A stretch of 64,000 bases of DNA, taken from contig CP097583.1 in NCBI GenBank assembly GCA_023934045.1, forward strand, positions 590,224 to 654,223. Reading direction: 5' to 3'. Position numbers and translations under genes: made by a program. Positions 46,318-56,325 of this stretch are shown here, piece by piece. This DNA is from Candidatus Phytoplasma vitis (GTDB taxonomy: Bacteria; Bacillota_I; Bacilli_A; Acholeplasmatales; Acholeplasmataceae). The notes beneath the pieces are model-generated. The model did no database searches. It worked only from the letters and a program-made list of their open reading frames with translations, and had not been told where the DNA came from. Within the stretch, counting starts at the first letter, position 1, and each line of letters begins with the position of its first letter.

Positions 46318-46649
46318 ATATTTATGTTTCCTTTAAAGGATATTTTTTTAAATTTTAGAGTATATTTATTATTAGATATTATTGATTTTTTTAAAAGAAC
46401 TTTTCATTATTAATCACAACAACTATAAGACACATATCATTTAATTATCACTCTAGTTTCTTTTTTTTAATACTTATAAATATATCACAAAAAAAAACAA
46501 ATTTAACGATTTTTTTTTTTTTGTTTTGTTTTACAAGTAATGGTGCTATAAGGTTTAATGTTTTTAATTTTACAATTACGGTAATAAAAATAAATATTAC
46601 CATTTTGACATTTTTTCTTAATTAAGATTGCTATTTTATTTCACATATT
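46318..46649. other. Spacer with gene debris
   Basis: No intact gene. On the – strand a frame at about 46510–46640 reads KKCQNGNIYFYYRNCK and stays open briefly; two Cys pairs suggest a zinc-binding tail of some lost mobile-unit protein, but I cannot name it. Confidence 0.35.
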
Positions 46650-47011
46650 TTCAATTATTTGGTTTATGTTAAAACCAGCGTTTTGATTATCCATGGACTT
46701 TAAAATAATTTTGGTACTGATCTTTTTTTCTTTTTAAAAAATCATGATAACCTTCTTCTACTTGATTAAAATAAGCTAAGGAACTAGTTTAACAACATCT
46801 AATTGATTATTGTTTTGTTTCAATTTACGGTTTAAACCTACTTGTGGATGAATTTTTAAATAAACCTTGATATCAGATTTAATTATTTTTTTTAATTAAA
46901 TAGTTGAATGTTTTAAAATTTTTATCAATTGAAAATGGATAAACCTGATTAGATAAAATTAAAACTTAACCAACGATCGATTAAAATAATTTTATTAGTA
47001 TTTAAATGTGG
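46650..47011 (-). pseudogene. tmk: Thymidylate kinase relic
   Basis: Successive frames on the – strand spell pieces of dTMP kinase: PHLNTNKIILIDRW (the DRW/DRY motif), then KVYLKIHPQVGLNR, then AYFNQVEEGYHDFLKRKK (the F-x-x-V-x-x-GY motif). At least two stops and one or two frameshifts separate them. Extra tmk copies are a common cargo of phytoplasma mobile units, so this marks a decayed unit together with the exonuclease next door. Confidence 0.7.
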
Positions 47012-47112
47012 TTTAATACATTATTCTTGCATTTAGAACATGTTAGCAAAACTTAAAAATATCTAGTTAAGTTAATTAAATTAATCCTTTTATTCTAAAT
47101 TTTGGCATAAAA

Positions 47113-47137
47113 AAAGACCTTCAATTTGAAGGTCTTT
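47113..47137 (-). terminator. Terminator of the YqaJ-type gene
   Basis: AAAGACCTTC (47113–47122) pairs with GAAGGTCTTT (47128–47137), and A residues to the left give a – strand T run. The 47151 stop codon is 14 bases away. Confidence 0.85.
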
Positions 47138-47150
47138 AAGTATTAATTAA

Positions 47151-47792
47151 TTATTTGATTTTACTTAATTGTTTTAAATAAGTTGTTTGTTGGAGTTCTT
47201 GTTGGGCTTTAGTTAAAAGTTCTAAGTATTTTTTACTATCAGCAATCATTTTAGAGATAAAGGTTTTATCTTGATAAATACGAACAACATGATAGTTTTG
47301 ATCATTAAAATAAACTAAGAAATAAGCGAATTGAGCTTGAGAACAATAGAGTTGACATTGAACTTGGGCCCAGTAGTATTTAGGGATATTTTCAAGATGA
47401 GGATGATTTAAAAAATGATCCCAAGTAGAAGATACTTTTTGATTACTATCAACATAAGGACATTTAATTTCTAATAACGTATTAGTTTTTTGATGATAAC
47501 CATCTAAAGAAGCGGAAAATTGTTGGTAATTATCATCAACAAAAATCGTATCTTCAAAAGTTAAATTAGTTTTTTTAACAAAAAACTGACGCGCGATCGG
47601 TTCTAACTTTTGACCATGTAAAGTGTATTGATTAGCGGTAAATGACGTTCCAAAGAGTTTATCATGGACTAATTGTTCTAAGGAACGAAAAGGGTCTAAA
47701 CCAGTAATGGATGCTATTTCAGAAGCATTGATGTATTTTTGTCGGTGTTGATACCATAATTTGGTACGTTGATTTAAGTTTTTGATTTGCAT
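47151..47792 (-). CDS. YqaJ-type phage exonuclease/recombinase
   Basis: 213 residues matching the YqaJ/lambda-exonuclease fold: RTKLWYQHRQKYINASE at the start, GLDPF, LHGQKLEPIARQFF, the catalytic ASLDGYHQ (Asp) and LLEIKCPY (Glu-x-Lys), then WAQVQCQLY. Such proteins resect DNA ends for single-strand annealing, usually next to an ssb or Erf protein. G+C content and Gln/His use differ from neighbouring core genes. Next to a tmk relic, this fits a phytoplasma mobile-unit remnant; the gene itself appears intact. Confidence 0.85.
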   Translation of the reverse strand: MQIKNLNQRTKLWYQHRQKYINASEIASITGLDPFRSLEQLVHDKLFGTSFTANQYTLHGQKLEPIARQFFVKKTNLTFEDTIFVDDNYQQFSASLDGYHQKTNTLLEIKCPYVDSNQKVSSTWDHFLNHPHLENIPKYYWAQVQCQLYCSQAQFAYFLVYFNDQNYHVVRIYQDKTFISKMIADSKKYLELLTKAQQELQQTTYLKQLSKIK

Positions 47793-47814
47793 AATGATTA
47801 TTCTTTCTTAAAAA

Positions 47815-48020
47815 TTTTTTTGAATAATAATAATAAATATTTCCCTAAATAATAATTAAAAAGAAAAATATGATAACCAAATTTAAAAATAAAATCAATT
47901 AGACATAATAAATAGCGAGTAAATAATAAAATGATTATTAATAAACCTAAATTTAACCATTAATTTTGATAAGTAAGGAAATAACTACTTATTAATATTA
48001 AGATCATTATTTAACTTAGT
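47815..48020 (-). pseudogene. Membrane-protein relic upstream of the exonuclease
   Basis: A frame starting MILILISSYFLTYQN hits one stop, then continues with LGLLIIILLFTRYLLCLIDF and ends just before the YqaJ-type gene. Two hydrophobic helices are clear. Short membrane proteins of this kind accompany exonuclease genes in mobile units. The rest of 48021–48288 has no readable gene. Confidence 0.4.
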
Positions 48021-48288
48021 TAACCAATTATTAAAGAGATACTACATGATTATTTTATTTATTAATGATTAAATAATGATAAAATTTGATAACTATTCCT
48101 TATTTTAGTTGGTGTATATTTATTTTTTAAAGTTAAAAAAATAAAATTTGATTAAATAATAAACTACTATCAAAGAGATGATTGAACAATTAAGATAATT
48201 ATTAAAAAGATGAGATTAATAGGTAAAATAGGTAAAAATGAAAAAGTTTTTTTAATTAAAATTGATTAGAATTCCTTTCGTTATGAAA

Positions 48289-48313
48289 TAAAAAAGACCT
48301 TGAGGAGGGGTCT
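48289..48313 (-). terminator. Terminator after the effector gene
   Basis: AGACC (48295–48299) and GGTCT (48309–48313) pair, with a T run on the – strand. It is about 50 nt downstream of the effector stop codon. Confidence 0.6.
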
Positions 48314-48363
48314 CTGCTAAATTAATAATGTATTATTTTTTATATTAATAAAAATCAATAAAA

Positions 48364-48732
48364 TTAATTTTCTATAATTTTAATTAATGGTTTTAAATTG
48401 AAAGTTACTTTTGACATTTTAGAATTATTTTTGTAAATTTCTGATATTTTTAATTTAAGTTTATGATGTTCTATTTCTAATTTTAAAACCTCAGTTCTTT
48501 CGTAACTATTTAATTTTTCTTTTACTCTAAAACAGTGAATTTTATACTCTAATTCTTTTTTATTTGTTAAAAGATTAAATAATTCATTATTTATATCTTT
48601 TGATTTTTTATTTATATAAGAGTTTTGTTTTTTCATAGCCATAACTTGATTATTATTAATTATAAATAAAAATCCTAAAAAAGTAAATAAACAAACACTT
48701 ATTATTTTAAATTGATTTTGTAATTTAAACAT
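48364..48732 (-). CDS. Secreted effector candidate with SVM-type signal peptide
   Basis: Residues 1–32 (MFKLQNQFKIISVCLFTF, then FLFIINNNQVMA) are the highly conserved signal peptide shared by many phytoplasma effectors (the 'sequence-variable mosaic' signal), cleaved after Ala by Sec signal peptidase. The mature ~90 residues are charged and helical, with heptad-like spacing in VLKLEIEHHKLKLKISEIY and no transmembrane helix. Size and helicity recall small host-targeting effectors, but I do not recognise this one. AAAGGAGAT precedes the ATG. It lies beside mobile-unit debris, the usual setting of such genes. Confidence 0.8.
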   Translation of the reverse strand: MFKLQNQFKIISVCLFTFLGFLFIINNNQVMAMKKQNSYINKKSKDINNELFNLLTNKKELEYKIHCFRVKEKLNSYERTEVLKLEIEHHKLKLKISEIYKNNSKMSKVTFNLKPLIKIIEN

Positions 48733-48773
48733 TAATTAAATCTCCTTTAATTTTTATTCCTTAAATTTATAAA

Positions 48774-48803
48774 TTTAAGACTAACTATTAAGTTAGTCTT
48801 AAA
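48774..48803. repeat. 13-bp hairpin upstream of the effector gene
   Basis: TTTAAGACTAACT (48774–48786) and its exact complement (48791–48803) flank ATTA. It lies about 40 bases before the effector ATG. The GACTAACT core resembles the GTGACTAAC repeats at 59 kb. Confidence 0.6.
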
Positions 48804-49455
48804 GAGTTTTTAAAAAGTAAAAAGTATCTAAACTTTTGGAAAGCCACATTTGCAACTACAGCCAAAAAATGTTTATTAAATTAAATCATGATCCAAAAGA
48901 TACTTCTGGAAAAACCACTCAAAAAAACAGATAAACCTAATTTTAAACAATCTGAGACCATCCTAAGACCATCCTTTATGGAGTCTATCTCATTTAATTA
49001 TAAAAAAAGATGGAACATTAATGATTTCAAGATAAATGTTGAAAACATTTAATAAACAAATAAAAAATCATTTAGTCGCCTTTAAAGAAAAAAGAAACAA
49101 TTAAAATGAAATAAAATACTTCAAAATAATTTAGCATTAATTTTAGAATATAAAATCCTTACTGAAGAATTAAATGATAAATATAAAGATGTTTCAAACA
49201 GACCTCCAAGACGTTTAGAATTAGAATACACAGAATTAGACTAAAAACGAAATAAAAAACGAACTAATAAAAAAAATCCTAGTTACATTTGTACCTAAAG
49301 TCATATAAATGAAAATATTCAAATAAACATTCATAAAATAATTATGATAAATAAATAAAAAAATTCTTATTCAACATTAAAAACTGTAAAAATATATAAT
49401 GAAAATGTATTAAATTTCAATATTTAATTATTATCATCAAAAGGAAAAGAAATTT
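48804..49455. other. Spacer with decayed coding sequence
   Basis: On the + strand broken frames read KPNFKQSETILRPSF and later LTEELNDKYKDVSNRPP, followed by RRLELEYTELD, all cut by stops. Composition is less AT-rich than true spacer, so this is a dead gene. I cannot name the family. Confidence 0.4.
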
Positions 49456-50751
49456 ATGAGTTTTTTAAAAAAAACATTGACATCTATTATTATATCTATT
49501 GGCGTAATAACTACTATAATTTATTTTAAAAACAAAAATGTTGAACAAAATAAAACAGAACCTTTACCTCCTTCACATTCAGAATCAAAATCTCATCAAA
49601 CATCAAATGAAATAATACCTTCAAATAAAAAAGAAATTGAATCAGAAAAAGATAAAGAACAACAAGAATGGTTAGACAAACAAACCAAATTAATAAAACA
49701 CGATATTAACATTATGTCACGAGAAGATATTCAAAAGCACATGGAATTATGTGGTGTTTATGATGTTATAGTATCTAACAATAGTATAACAAATTACAAT
49801 TCAAATAGTAATAAAGTTTTATGTTATAATTTTAAAAATCCTCCAAAAGATTTATTAGGAGTTTATTTTAAACCTCGAAATAATCATTTCGAAATAAAAT
49901 ACCCTTATGACAATAATAAATATACCTTAGAAGATATCTTAAAATATGAAATTGCCATCGAAGAAGCATACATCTTTTGGGACGCAAAACAAAAAACTAA
50001 GGATGAAAACATAAGATTAGAATTAATAAATCTTAAAATTTATCCTTATAACGAACAAACTAAAATAGAAGAAGTTAATAAATATTTAATTAATAATAAT
50101 ATCATCAAAAAACATGAAAACATTCAATTAGGATGTTATAACGGAACTCCTAACACTGGATTAGTTGCTTTTTTGCCTGAAAACAAGATTTTTGAAAACA
50201 AAACAATAGAGGCTGTTTATTTCGATGATGGAATTCGTGTTATGGAACCAAATTCAAGAACTATCGAAGACCTCGTAAAACTCTCTAATGGTGCTAAAAA
50301 AATCTATCTATTCGCCTTTGAAGAAAATGAAAAACAAAAAGAACAACAAGATTGTTTAGACACGCAACCTAAATTAAAAAGAAACGATATTACAATTATG
50401 TCAAAAAAAGATATCCCAAATAAAATGAAATCATTAGGGGTTGATGGTGTTAATATTAAAGAAGAAGATTATGATAAACCATTATACAATAGAAGTGGTA
50501 GTAAGATTTTAAACTGGGAATTCAAAAACCCACCAACAAATTTATTAGGTGTTTATTTTAAAACTCGTAATAATCCTTCTAAAATAGAATATCCTTATGG
50601 TGATAGCAATAATATATTTACTTTAGATGAACTATTAAATTATAATATACCTATCGAAGAAGCCTTTATATTCTGGAAAGAAGAAACCCCAAACCCTAAG
50701 GAAAAAAAAGTAGATATTAGCCCTAATAAAAACATAATTAAACATAATTAA
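49456..50751 (+). CDS. Membrane-anchored repeat-domain protein
   Basis: A 431-residue protein: N-terminal helix (residues ~7–24), a Ser/His/Lys-rich linker, then three related modules of ~95 residues. Modules 1 (~85–175) and 3 (~320–415) are clear repeats: DI-IMS...LG/CGV...FKNPP..LLGVYFK-RNN...YPY...L--LL-Y-I-IEEA-IFW. Module 2 (~195–290) is divergent, with TIEAVYFDDG and KKIYLFAF in the same places. It is likely exposed on the surface. The secreted protein at 30199–30783 shows one similar module. Family unknown. The ATG has AAAGGAAAAG upstream. Confidence 0.65.
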   Translation: MSFLKKTLTSIIISIGVITTIIYFKNKNVEQNKTEPLPPSHSESKSHQTSNEIIPSNKKEIESEKDKEQQEWLDKQTKLIKHDINIMSREDIQKHMELCGVYDVIVSNNSITNYNSNSNKVLCYNFKNPPKDLLGVYFKPRNNHFEIKYPYDNNKYTLEDILKYEIAIEEAYIFWDAKQKTKDENIRLELINLKIYPYNEQTKIEEVNKYLINNNIIKKHENIQLGCYNGTPNTGLVAFLPENKIFENKTIEAVYFDDGIRVMEPNSRTIEDLVKLSNGAKKIYLFAFEENEKQKEQQDCLDTQPKLKRNDITIMSKKDIPNKMKSLGVDGVNIKEEDYDKPLYNRSGSKILNWEFKNPPTNLLGVYFKTRNNPSKIEYPYGDSNNIFTLDELLNYNIPIEEAFIFWKEETPNPKEKKVDISPNKNIIKHN

Positions 50752-51030
50752 AACACTAAACACTAATTAAAAAATTCTTTTATAGATTCTTTTTTTATTT
50801 AAAAAAATTAACAGAAAAGAATAAAAATGAAAAACCAAACAACAAATATGATAATATAAACATTACAATTCGGAAAAGCTATTTAAAATAATTTAAAATT
50901 ATTATAAATATATTAATTTTAATTTTTTGTTTTTTTGTGTTTTGAGGTAAACCCCAAAACTTGGAAATACTATTTAATTGACTTTATAATTATTATATAT
51001 TAATAAGATTTAATACTTTCTTTCATTTTT
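50752..51030. other. Spacer
   Basis: AT-rich; only a short TTTTGAGGTAAACCCCAAAA hairpin (about 50939–50958) stands out. Confidence 0.4.
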
Positions 51031-51360
51031 TTAGAGACAAAATTACAGAAAATGAAGACAAATTAAAAACTATCCAAGATGAAATAACTGCCTTACAAGA
51101 TATAATTAAACAAACAACTACTAAAAAATCCAACATTGTAACAGCAATTGAACATACAAAATCAACTTCTGAACAAACATGATTAGCAAAACAAACCAAA
51201 TTAAGAAAATTAGATATTCCGTTGAGTCCGAAAAATAAATTCTCAAATTCATGAAATTAATTTATATTAATAGTGTTACTTGTATAACAATAGTATTCAC
51301 TAAAATATAATTCAATTAATAATAAATTTTTATACTATGAATCCGAAAAGAATTAGAAAA
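51031..51360 (+). pseudogene. Decayed copy related to the 431-residue protein
   Basis: The frame reads DKITENEDKLKTIQDEITAL, then TSEQT, a stop, and LAKQTKLRKLDI, which lines up with WLDKQTKLIKHDI of the gene at 49456–50751. Further on, stops interrupt residues aligned with module 1. It is a dead partial duplicate. Confidence 0.55.
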
Positions 51361-51818
51361 TCCCCAAATCAACTAATGTCTTTTTTTATTTACAAATCTA
51401 TTTTTTTGTTATTTATACTAATAAAAAAATAATTTATATCATAAAATAAAAAATAAACCTTTTACAACCAATACTAATTATAACCAAGACACTCATTAAT
51501 TAAGTGTCTTTTTTTTATACAAAAAATTAAAAAATGAAAAACCAAATTAAAAAAATAATAAATTATTTATAAAAATTTTAAATATTAAATAAAAAATAAT
51601 TTTTTTTCAATTTATAGGAAACTTTTAACTTTTTTTCTTTATATATAGTAAAGGGATAATTTTTTTATAAAATAAGAAATTTTTAAAATTTTAAAATAAA
51701 TTTCCAAAAAAAATTGAAAATATTATTTATATTAAACTTACTTCGTTCGTTTAATAAAAAAATATTTTGAAAAAATTTCAAAATTAAATAAAATAATTTT
51801 TTTTAAATTATAACAATA
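51361..51818. other. Spacer
   Basis: Contains the terminator described at 51486–51518 and long A/T runs; no gene seen. Confidence 0.4.
51486..51518 (+). terminator. Rho-independent terminator
   Basis: AAGACACT (51486–51493) pairs with AGTGTCTT (51503–51510) and eight T follow. Confidence 0.75.
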
Positions 51819-52427
51819 AAATCTGCACTTCATAATTCATTAATCGGTCATAATCCTAGTATAGATTATCATAAACATGATATAGATTCAGCTAAAAAAG
51901 AATTTGAAAAATTAGACCCAGAAGATAAAAAATTAACAATTGGATGTGGTCAAAAAACACCATCTATAGAAAAAATAATAGAACAATTACAATATGTTGG
52001 TTTCGAAATAGAATCAAAAGAACCTAATTTCAATCAAATGATGGAATATTCGACAAAAGGAAATGATTCTCCTTATAATTTTATTTTTTTATCAGAAAAT
52101 TTTGAAATGGAATACGCTCATAAATATATCGAAGATTATTTCAAGACAACAGATAACAAAAGTAATTTTTTTGGCATCGATAAACATGATAAAAAGGACA
52201 TCGAAGATAAATTAGAACAAGCTAAAACATCAAATGAATCAACATATAAATCACTATTACAAGAAATAGAAACATATTTATATGAAAAAAATTATTTATT
52301 TCCATTAATGTCAGGAAAATCATTTATTTTAGTTAATAAAGAAATAGAAAAAGGTTTTGAACAAGATACATTTAGTAGATTTTATAATATGAGAACTATT
52401 GAATATAAAAAAAATAATAACAATTAA
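51819..52427 (+). pseudogene. 3' end of a peptide ABC transporter binding-protein gene
   Basis: An open frame without start runs from about 51819 (KSALHNSLIGHNPSIDYHKH) into the 129-residue frame that begins at ATG 52038. KKEFEKLDPEDKKLTIG, then IIEQLQYVGFEIESKEPNF and FPLMSGKSFILVNKEIE match the C-terminal lobe of OppA/DppA-type binding proteins (SBP_bac_5). The first ~350 codons are missing, so it is a 5'-truncated relic. A strong terminator follows. Confidence 0.7.
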
Positions 52428-52443
52428 TTAAATTACAAATAAA

Positions 52444-52484
52444 AAATCCGAATTACTTTTTAAATAAGTAATTCGGATTTTTTT
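52444..52484. terminator. Bidirectional terminator before rsmG
   Basis: A 15-bp perfect stem (52444–52458 with 52466–52480; AAATCCGAATTACTT arm) with T runs on both strands. It separates the binding-protein relic from the converging rsmG operon. Confidence 0.85.
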
Positions 52485-52516
52485 ATTAATAAATATTAAA
52501 ATTAAAAAAATAATTT

Positions 52517-53155
52517 TTATTTTTTTTGAAATAATAAATTAACTCTTTTACCATATTCTTCAGGTAATTGTAAAAAAAATTTATTTTTTAATTCAAATTG
52601 ATACATTTGTGTTATATCTTGAAATTCTGCTTTATAATTAGGACCTTTCATTGCCATAAAATAACTTTTATCTTTAGTAACAAAAGAAGCTAATTTTAAA
52701 ATTAAATTTAATTTTCCTAAAGCTCTAGCAATAACAAAATCATATTTCTTTTTATGCTTTTCAATTTTTTCTTTAAAAACAAAAACATTTGTTAAATTTA
52801 AATGTTTAATTAATAATTCTAAAAAATCAATTTTTTTTGAAGAAAAATCAATTAAAAAAACTTTTAAATTAGGATATAAAATTTTTAAAGGAATGCCAGG
52901 AAAACCAGCTCCTGTTCCTAAATCACATAAACTATTTATTTGTTCAAAATTAAAAGTTTTAGAAATTAATAAAGAATCATAAAAATGTTTAAAATAAATA
53001 TCTTTTTGATTCACTAAAGAAGTTAAATTAGTTTTTTTATTATAATTAGTTAAAAATAAATAATATTCTTGAAATTGATTTAATTGAAAATCACTTAAAG
53101 AAAAATCTTTTTTTAATCTATCAAGAGGCATTTTTATATTTTCGTAAATAAACAT
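52517..53155 (-). CDS. rsmG: 16S rRNA m7G527 methyltransferase RsmG
   Basis: Methylates G527 of 16S rRNA. Family landmarks: [21 protein letters not shown], then the SAM-binding [19 protein letters not shown], and ISRALG-like VIARALGKL. Length 212 aa is normal. The start overlaps mnmG by 35 nt; an inner ATG at 53131 is also possible. It follows mnmG, as in most bacteria. Confidence 0.93.
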   Translation of the reverse strand: MFIYENIKMPLDRLKKDFSLSDFQLNQFQEYYLFLTNYNKKTNLTSLVNQKDIYFKHFYDSLLISKTFNFEQINSLCDLGTGAGFPGIPLKILYPNLKVFLIDFSSKKIDFLELLIKHLNLTNVFVFKEKIEKHKKKYDFVIARALGKLNLILKLASFVTKDKSYFMAMKGPNYKAEFQDITQMYQFELKNKFFLQLPEEYGKRVNLLFQKK

Positions 53156-54974
53156 TTAAAATAGATATATCTACAGGATTAACTCCTGAAATTCTTAATG
53201 CTTGACCTAAATTATTAGGTTTAATTAATGTTAATTTTTCTTTAGCTTCCATAGATAAATTATTAATTTTATTATAATCAATTTCTGAAGGTATTTTTCT
53301 TATTTCTAAATTTAAATTTTTTTGAACTTCTTTTTCTATTTTTAAAATATAATCTTCATATTTGATTTGTATATCTGTTTGTTCTAAAACTTCTTTATCA
53401 TATTTTTTATCAATAAAAAAATCTATAATATTAATATTTAATTCTTTTCTTTTTAATAATTTATATAAAGTGCTTTTTTCTTTAATCGAAGAATTATGTT
53501 TTTCTAAAAAACTTAAATTTTTTTCATTAGGTAATACAATAAAATTTTTTAATTCTTCTTTCAAATTTTCAATATCAGAACGTTTCTTTTCCACTTTATT
53601 ATAAACTTTTTCATCTATCAACCCTATTTGATATCCATAAGGAGTTAATCTTAAATCAGCATTATCATGTCTTAAAAATAAACGGAATTCAGATCTAGAA
53701 GTTAACAAACGATAAGGATCTGAAACTCCTTTATTAATCAAATCATCAATTAAAACTCCAATGTAAGCTTCATTTCTTTTTAAAATTAAACTTTCTTTAT
53801 TTTCAATTTTAAGACTGGCATTTATTCCAGCCATTAAACCCTGACAAGCTGCCTCTTCATAACCACTAGTTCCATTTATCTGACCAGCAAAAAATAAATT
53901 TTCAATTTTTTTTGTTTCTAAATTATAATTTAGTTGATTAGGATTAAAAGCATCATATTCAATAGCATAAGCATATTTAGTAATTACTGCTTTTTCTAAT
54001 GCAGGAATTGTTTTTAAAATTTTTTCTTGAACTTCTTCAGGCATACTTGTAGAAAGACCTTGAAGATACATTTCGTCTAATTCTAAACTTTCTGGTTCAA
54101 TAAAAATTTGATGACTTTCTTTATCACAAAAACGAACAATTTTATCTTCGATAGAAGGACAATAACGTGGTCCTTTTCCTTCTACATGTCCTCCATACAT
54201 AGCTGATTTTTTTAAATTTTTTTTGATTAACTCATGAGTTTCTTTATTAGTATGTATTAAAAAACAAGGTTCTTGAATACCTAAATCTTTAATAACAGAA
54301 GGAGAACTAAAAGTTTGTAAAATACCATCTCCTAATTGAATTTTTGATTTACTATAATCAATGGTATCTTTTTTGACTCTTGGAGGTGTTCCTGTTTTTA
54401 AACGAATAATTTCAAAACCATATTCCTTTAATTGTTCACTAATACTATAAGTAGTAGGTGTATTATTAGGACCAGAACTAATTTTATTTTTCCCAATTAA
54501 GATTTTACTAGCTAAATAAGTTCCTGTCGTTAAAATAACTGTTTTACTATTAATAATAGTACCGTCTTTTAATTTAACTCCATGAACTTTATTATCTTCT
54601 ATAATTAAATTATGAACAAAACCTTCTAATAAAGTTAAATTCGGTGTCTTTTTTAAAATTTCCAAAACAATTTTAGGATATTTTATTTTATCTATTTGTG
54701 CTCTTAAACTTCTAACAGCAGGGCCTTTAGAAGTATTCAACATTTTAATTTGAATTTGTGATAAATCAGCTACTTTCCCCATTATTCCGCCTAAAGCATC
54801 TATTTCTCTAACAACAACACCTTTAGCTGGTCCTCCAATAGAAGGATTGCATGGTAAAAAAGCTATTTGTTTTAAATTGACTGTGATTAAAACTGTTTTA
54901 TGATTTTTAGCCAAAGCCAAAGCAGCTTCTACTCCTGCATGACCACCACCAATAACAATACCTTCAAAAATCAT
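53121..54974 (-). CDS. mnmG: tRNA uridine 5-carboxymethylaminomethyl modification enzyme MnmG
   Basis: FAD enzyme that, with MnmE, modifies U34 of tRNAs. The FAD site [14 protein letters not shown] is at residues 8–21. [25 protein letters not shown] and [17 protein letters not shown] are family signatures; the catalytic Cys pair is retained in CNPS and YCPS. Length 617 aa. AAGGAG precedes the ATG. Located between a conserved membrane protein and rsmG. Confidence 0.96.
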   Translation of the reverse strand: MIFEGIVIGGGHAGVEAALALAKNHKTVLITVNLKQIAFLPCNPSIGGPAKGVVVREIDALGGIMGKVADLSQIQIKMLNTSKGPAVRSLRAQIDKIKYPKIVLEILKKTPNLTLLEGFVHNLIIEDNKVHGVKLKDGTIINSKTVILTTGTYLASKILIGKNKISSGPNNTPTTYSISEQLKEYGFEIIRLKTGTPPRVKKDTIDYSKSKIQLGDGILQTFSSPSVIKDLGIQEPCFLIHTNKETHELIKKNLKKSAMYGGHVEGKGPRYCPSIEDKIVRFCDKESHQIFIEPESLELDEMYLQGLSTSMPEEVQEKILKTIPALEKAVITKYAYAIEYDAFNPNQLNYNLETKKIENLFFAGQINGTSGYEEAACQGLMAGINASLKIENKESLILKRNEAYIGVLIDDLINKGVSDPYRLLTSRSEFRLFLRHDNADLRLTPYGYQIGLIDEKVYNKVEKKRSDIENLKEELKNFIVLPNEKNLSFLEKHNSSIKEKSTLYKLLKRKELNINIIDFFIDKKYDKEVLEQTDIQIKYEDYILKIEKEVQKNLNLEIRKIPSEIDYNKINNLSMEAKEKLTLIKPNNLGQALRISGVNPVDISILNVYLRKYKNAS

Positions 54975-55030
54975 TTCTGTTTTTGTTTCTCCTTTTTTAT
55001 AAAAACCTTGTTAAAAAATAAAATCAAAAA

Positions 55031-55675
55031 TTATTTTTCTTTTTCATCAAAAAATTCAGAAGAAAACATTCTTTGTTGTTTTGAAATATTTTCAAAAACT
55101 TCGACACCTAAAAAAGATTTAATATCTTTCATTGTTTCTTTTAATAATTTTGTTTTATAATTTTGAAAAAAATCTCTTTGTTTAACTTTTGTATAAAAAA
55201 ACAAAAAAACAAAATTTAAAATAAAAATAATAAAAAAAATTAAATATCGATATTCTCCTAAAAAAGAAATTTTTTTAAAATAAAAAAAACAAACAAGAAA
55301 TAAAGAAAAAAAAATGCTTAAAAAATAATATAAAAAATTTTTTCTAATTATTTTAAAACGTTTATATAATAATTTTTGAAGAAAATCCATATAAATAATA
55401 TTAATTTCTTTTTGATATAAAAGTTCAAATTTAGAATAATAATTTTCATCAACTAAAACTCTATATAAATTATCAACCATACTCCAAACAACATATTGTT
55501 TCATATCTAAAAAATAAGAATTATATTCGCTTTGTTTTAAAAAGAAAAATTCAATTTTTTTCTCTTCTCCATTTATATCATATGTTTCACAACGAAAAGG
55601 TTTCCCTGAAATAGAATTAAAAATAAAAGGAAAAAGTTTTAATTTACTTCTTTTATTTTTAAAAAAATTCTTCAT
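55031..55675 (-). CDS. Conserved two-helix membrane protein of unknown function
   Basis: 214 residues. The N-terminal half is soluble with a block around FRCETYDINGEEKKIEFFF and QYVVWSMVDNLYRVLVDE; two membrane helices lie at about 118–135 and 143–160; the last 50 residues are charged. No family is recognised. It sits between the SRP RNA and mnmG in a core operon and its frame is intact, so it is probably a lineage-conserved gene. Confidence 0.6.
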   Translation of the reverse strand: MKNFFKNKRSKLKLFPFIFNSISGKPFRCETYDINGEEKKIEFFFLKQSEYNSYFLDMKQYVVWSMVDNLYRVLVDENYYSKFELLYQKEINIIYMDFLQKLLYKRFKIIRKNFLYYFLSIFFSLFLVCFFYFKKISFLGEYRYLIFFIIFILNFVFLFFYTKVKQRDFFQNYKTKLLKETMKDIKSFLGVEVFENISKQQRMFSSEFFDEKEK

Positions 55676-55719
55676 TTTCTTAATTTTCCCTAATTTTTTA
55701 TTTTCTTATTTTTTAAAAA

Positions 55720-55828
55720 AATCTTCTTAAAAATCACCAATCACATAAAATTAAAACTTATGGCTGCTCCAACCAAGTTCTGACCAGATTCATTTCAATT
55801 TTATTGAATGGTGATTTTTAAGAAGATT
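55720..55828 (-). ncRNA. ffs: Signal recognition particle RNA (small, 4.5S-like)
   Basis: On the – strand the segment forms one long hairpin: a 20-bp perfect terminal stem (55809–55828 with 55720–55739). The apical part holds the conserved SRP domain IV: CTGGTCAGAAC, a loop, then GGAGCAGCCATAAG. The asymmetric-loop sequence AGCAGCC and the GGTCAG strand are diagnostic. The apical loop reads GGTT where most bacteria have GGAA. A T run follows the stem. It lies next to tadA, as scr does in B. subtilis. Confidence 0.88.
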
Positions 55829-55839
55829 TTTTTAAAAAA

Positions 55840-56304
55840 TTAAAAAAATTTCTTTTCTTTTCTAAGATTGATAAAAAAATTCTTTAAAATATATTCACTT
55901 TCTTTCTCAAAAAAATCAGATTTAAAAGATATTTTCGAAATCAAACTTGAATCATTTAAAGAAAAATTATTTTTCAAACCTAGCCTTATATTAGGAGTAC
56001 TATAATATATTTTTTTCACTCTTACTTGAATTAATGCGCCCATGCACATAATACAAGGTTCTAGAGTTGTATAAACTATTATATCATTAAATCTATAATT
56101 TTTAAATTTTTTATTTAATTTTTTTAAAATTAAAAATTCAGCATGACCAAAAAAAATTTTCTTTTTTTCAACATTATTGTGAGCTCTAGCAATAACTTTA
56201 TCATTTAAAACAGCAACAGCGCCAACAGGAACTTCGCCTTTTAAAAAAGCTTTTTGAGCTTCTTTAAAAGCTTCTCTCATATAAAAAAATTCTTTTGGTT
56301 TCAT
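55840..56304 (-). CDS. tadA: tRNA adenosine(34) deaminase
   Basis: Converts A34 of tRNA-Arg to inosine. Zinc/catalytic residues are in GHAEFLIL (His, Glu) and TTLEPCIMCMGALIQ (two Cys). AHNNVEKKK in front of the HAE motif is typical. Length 154 aa. It lies immediately upstream of the SRP RNA and about 20 nt after tdk. Confidence 0.93.
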   Translation of the reverse strand: MKPKEFFYMREAFKEAQKAFLKGEVPVGAVAVLNDKVIARAHNNVEKKKIFFGHAEFLILKKLNKKFKNYRFNDIIVYTTLEPCIMCMGALIQVRVKKIYYSTPNIRLGLKNNFSLNDSSLISKISFKSDFFEKESEYILKNFFINLRKEKKFF

Positions 56305-56325
56305 AATAATCTTCTTTTTAAAAAA

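Noticed and set aside
55720..55828. A simple terminator hairpin
   Set aside because: The conserved SRP domain IV sequence sits in the apex of the hairpin, so it is an RNA gene; the T run only ends it.
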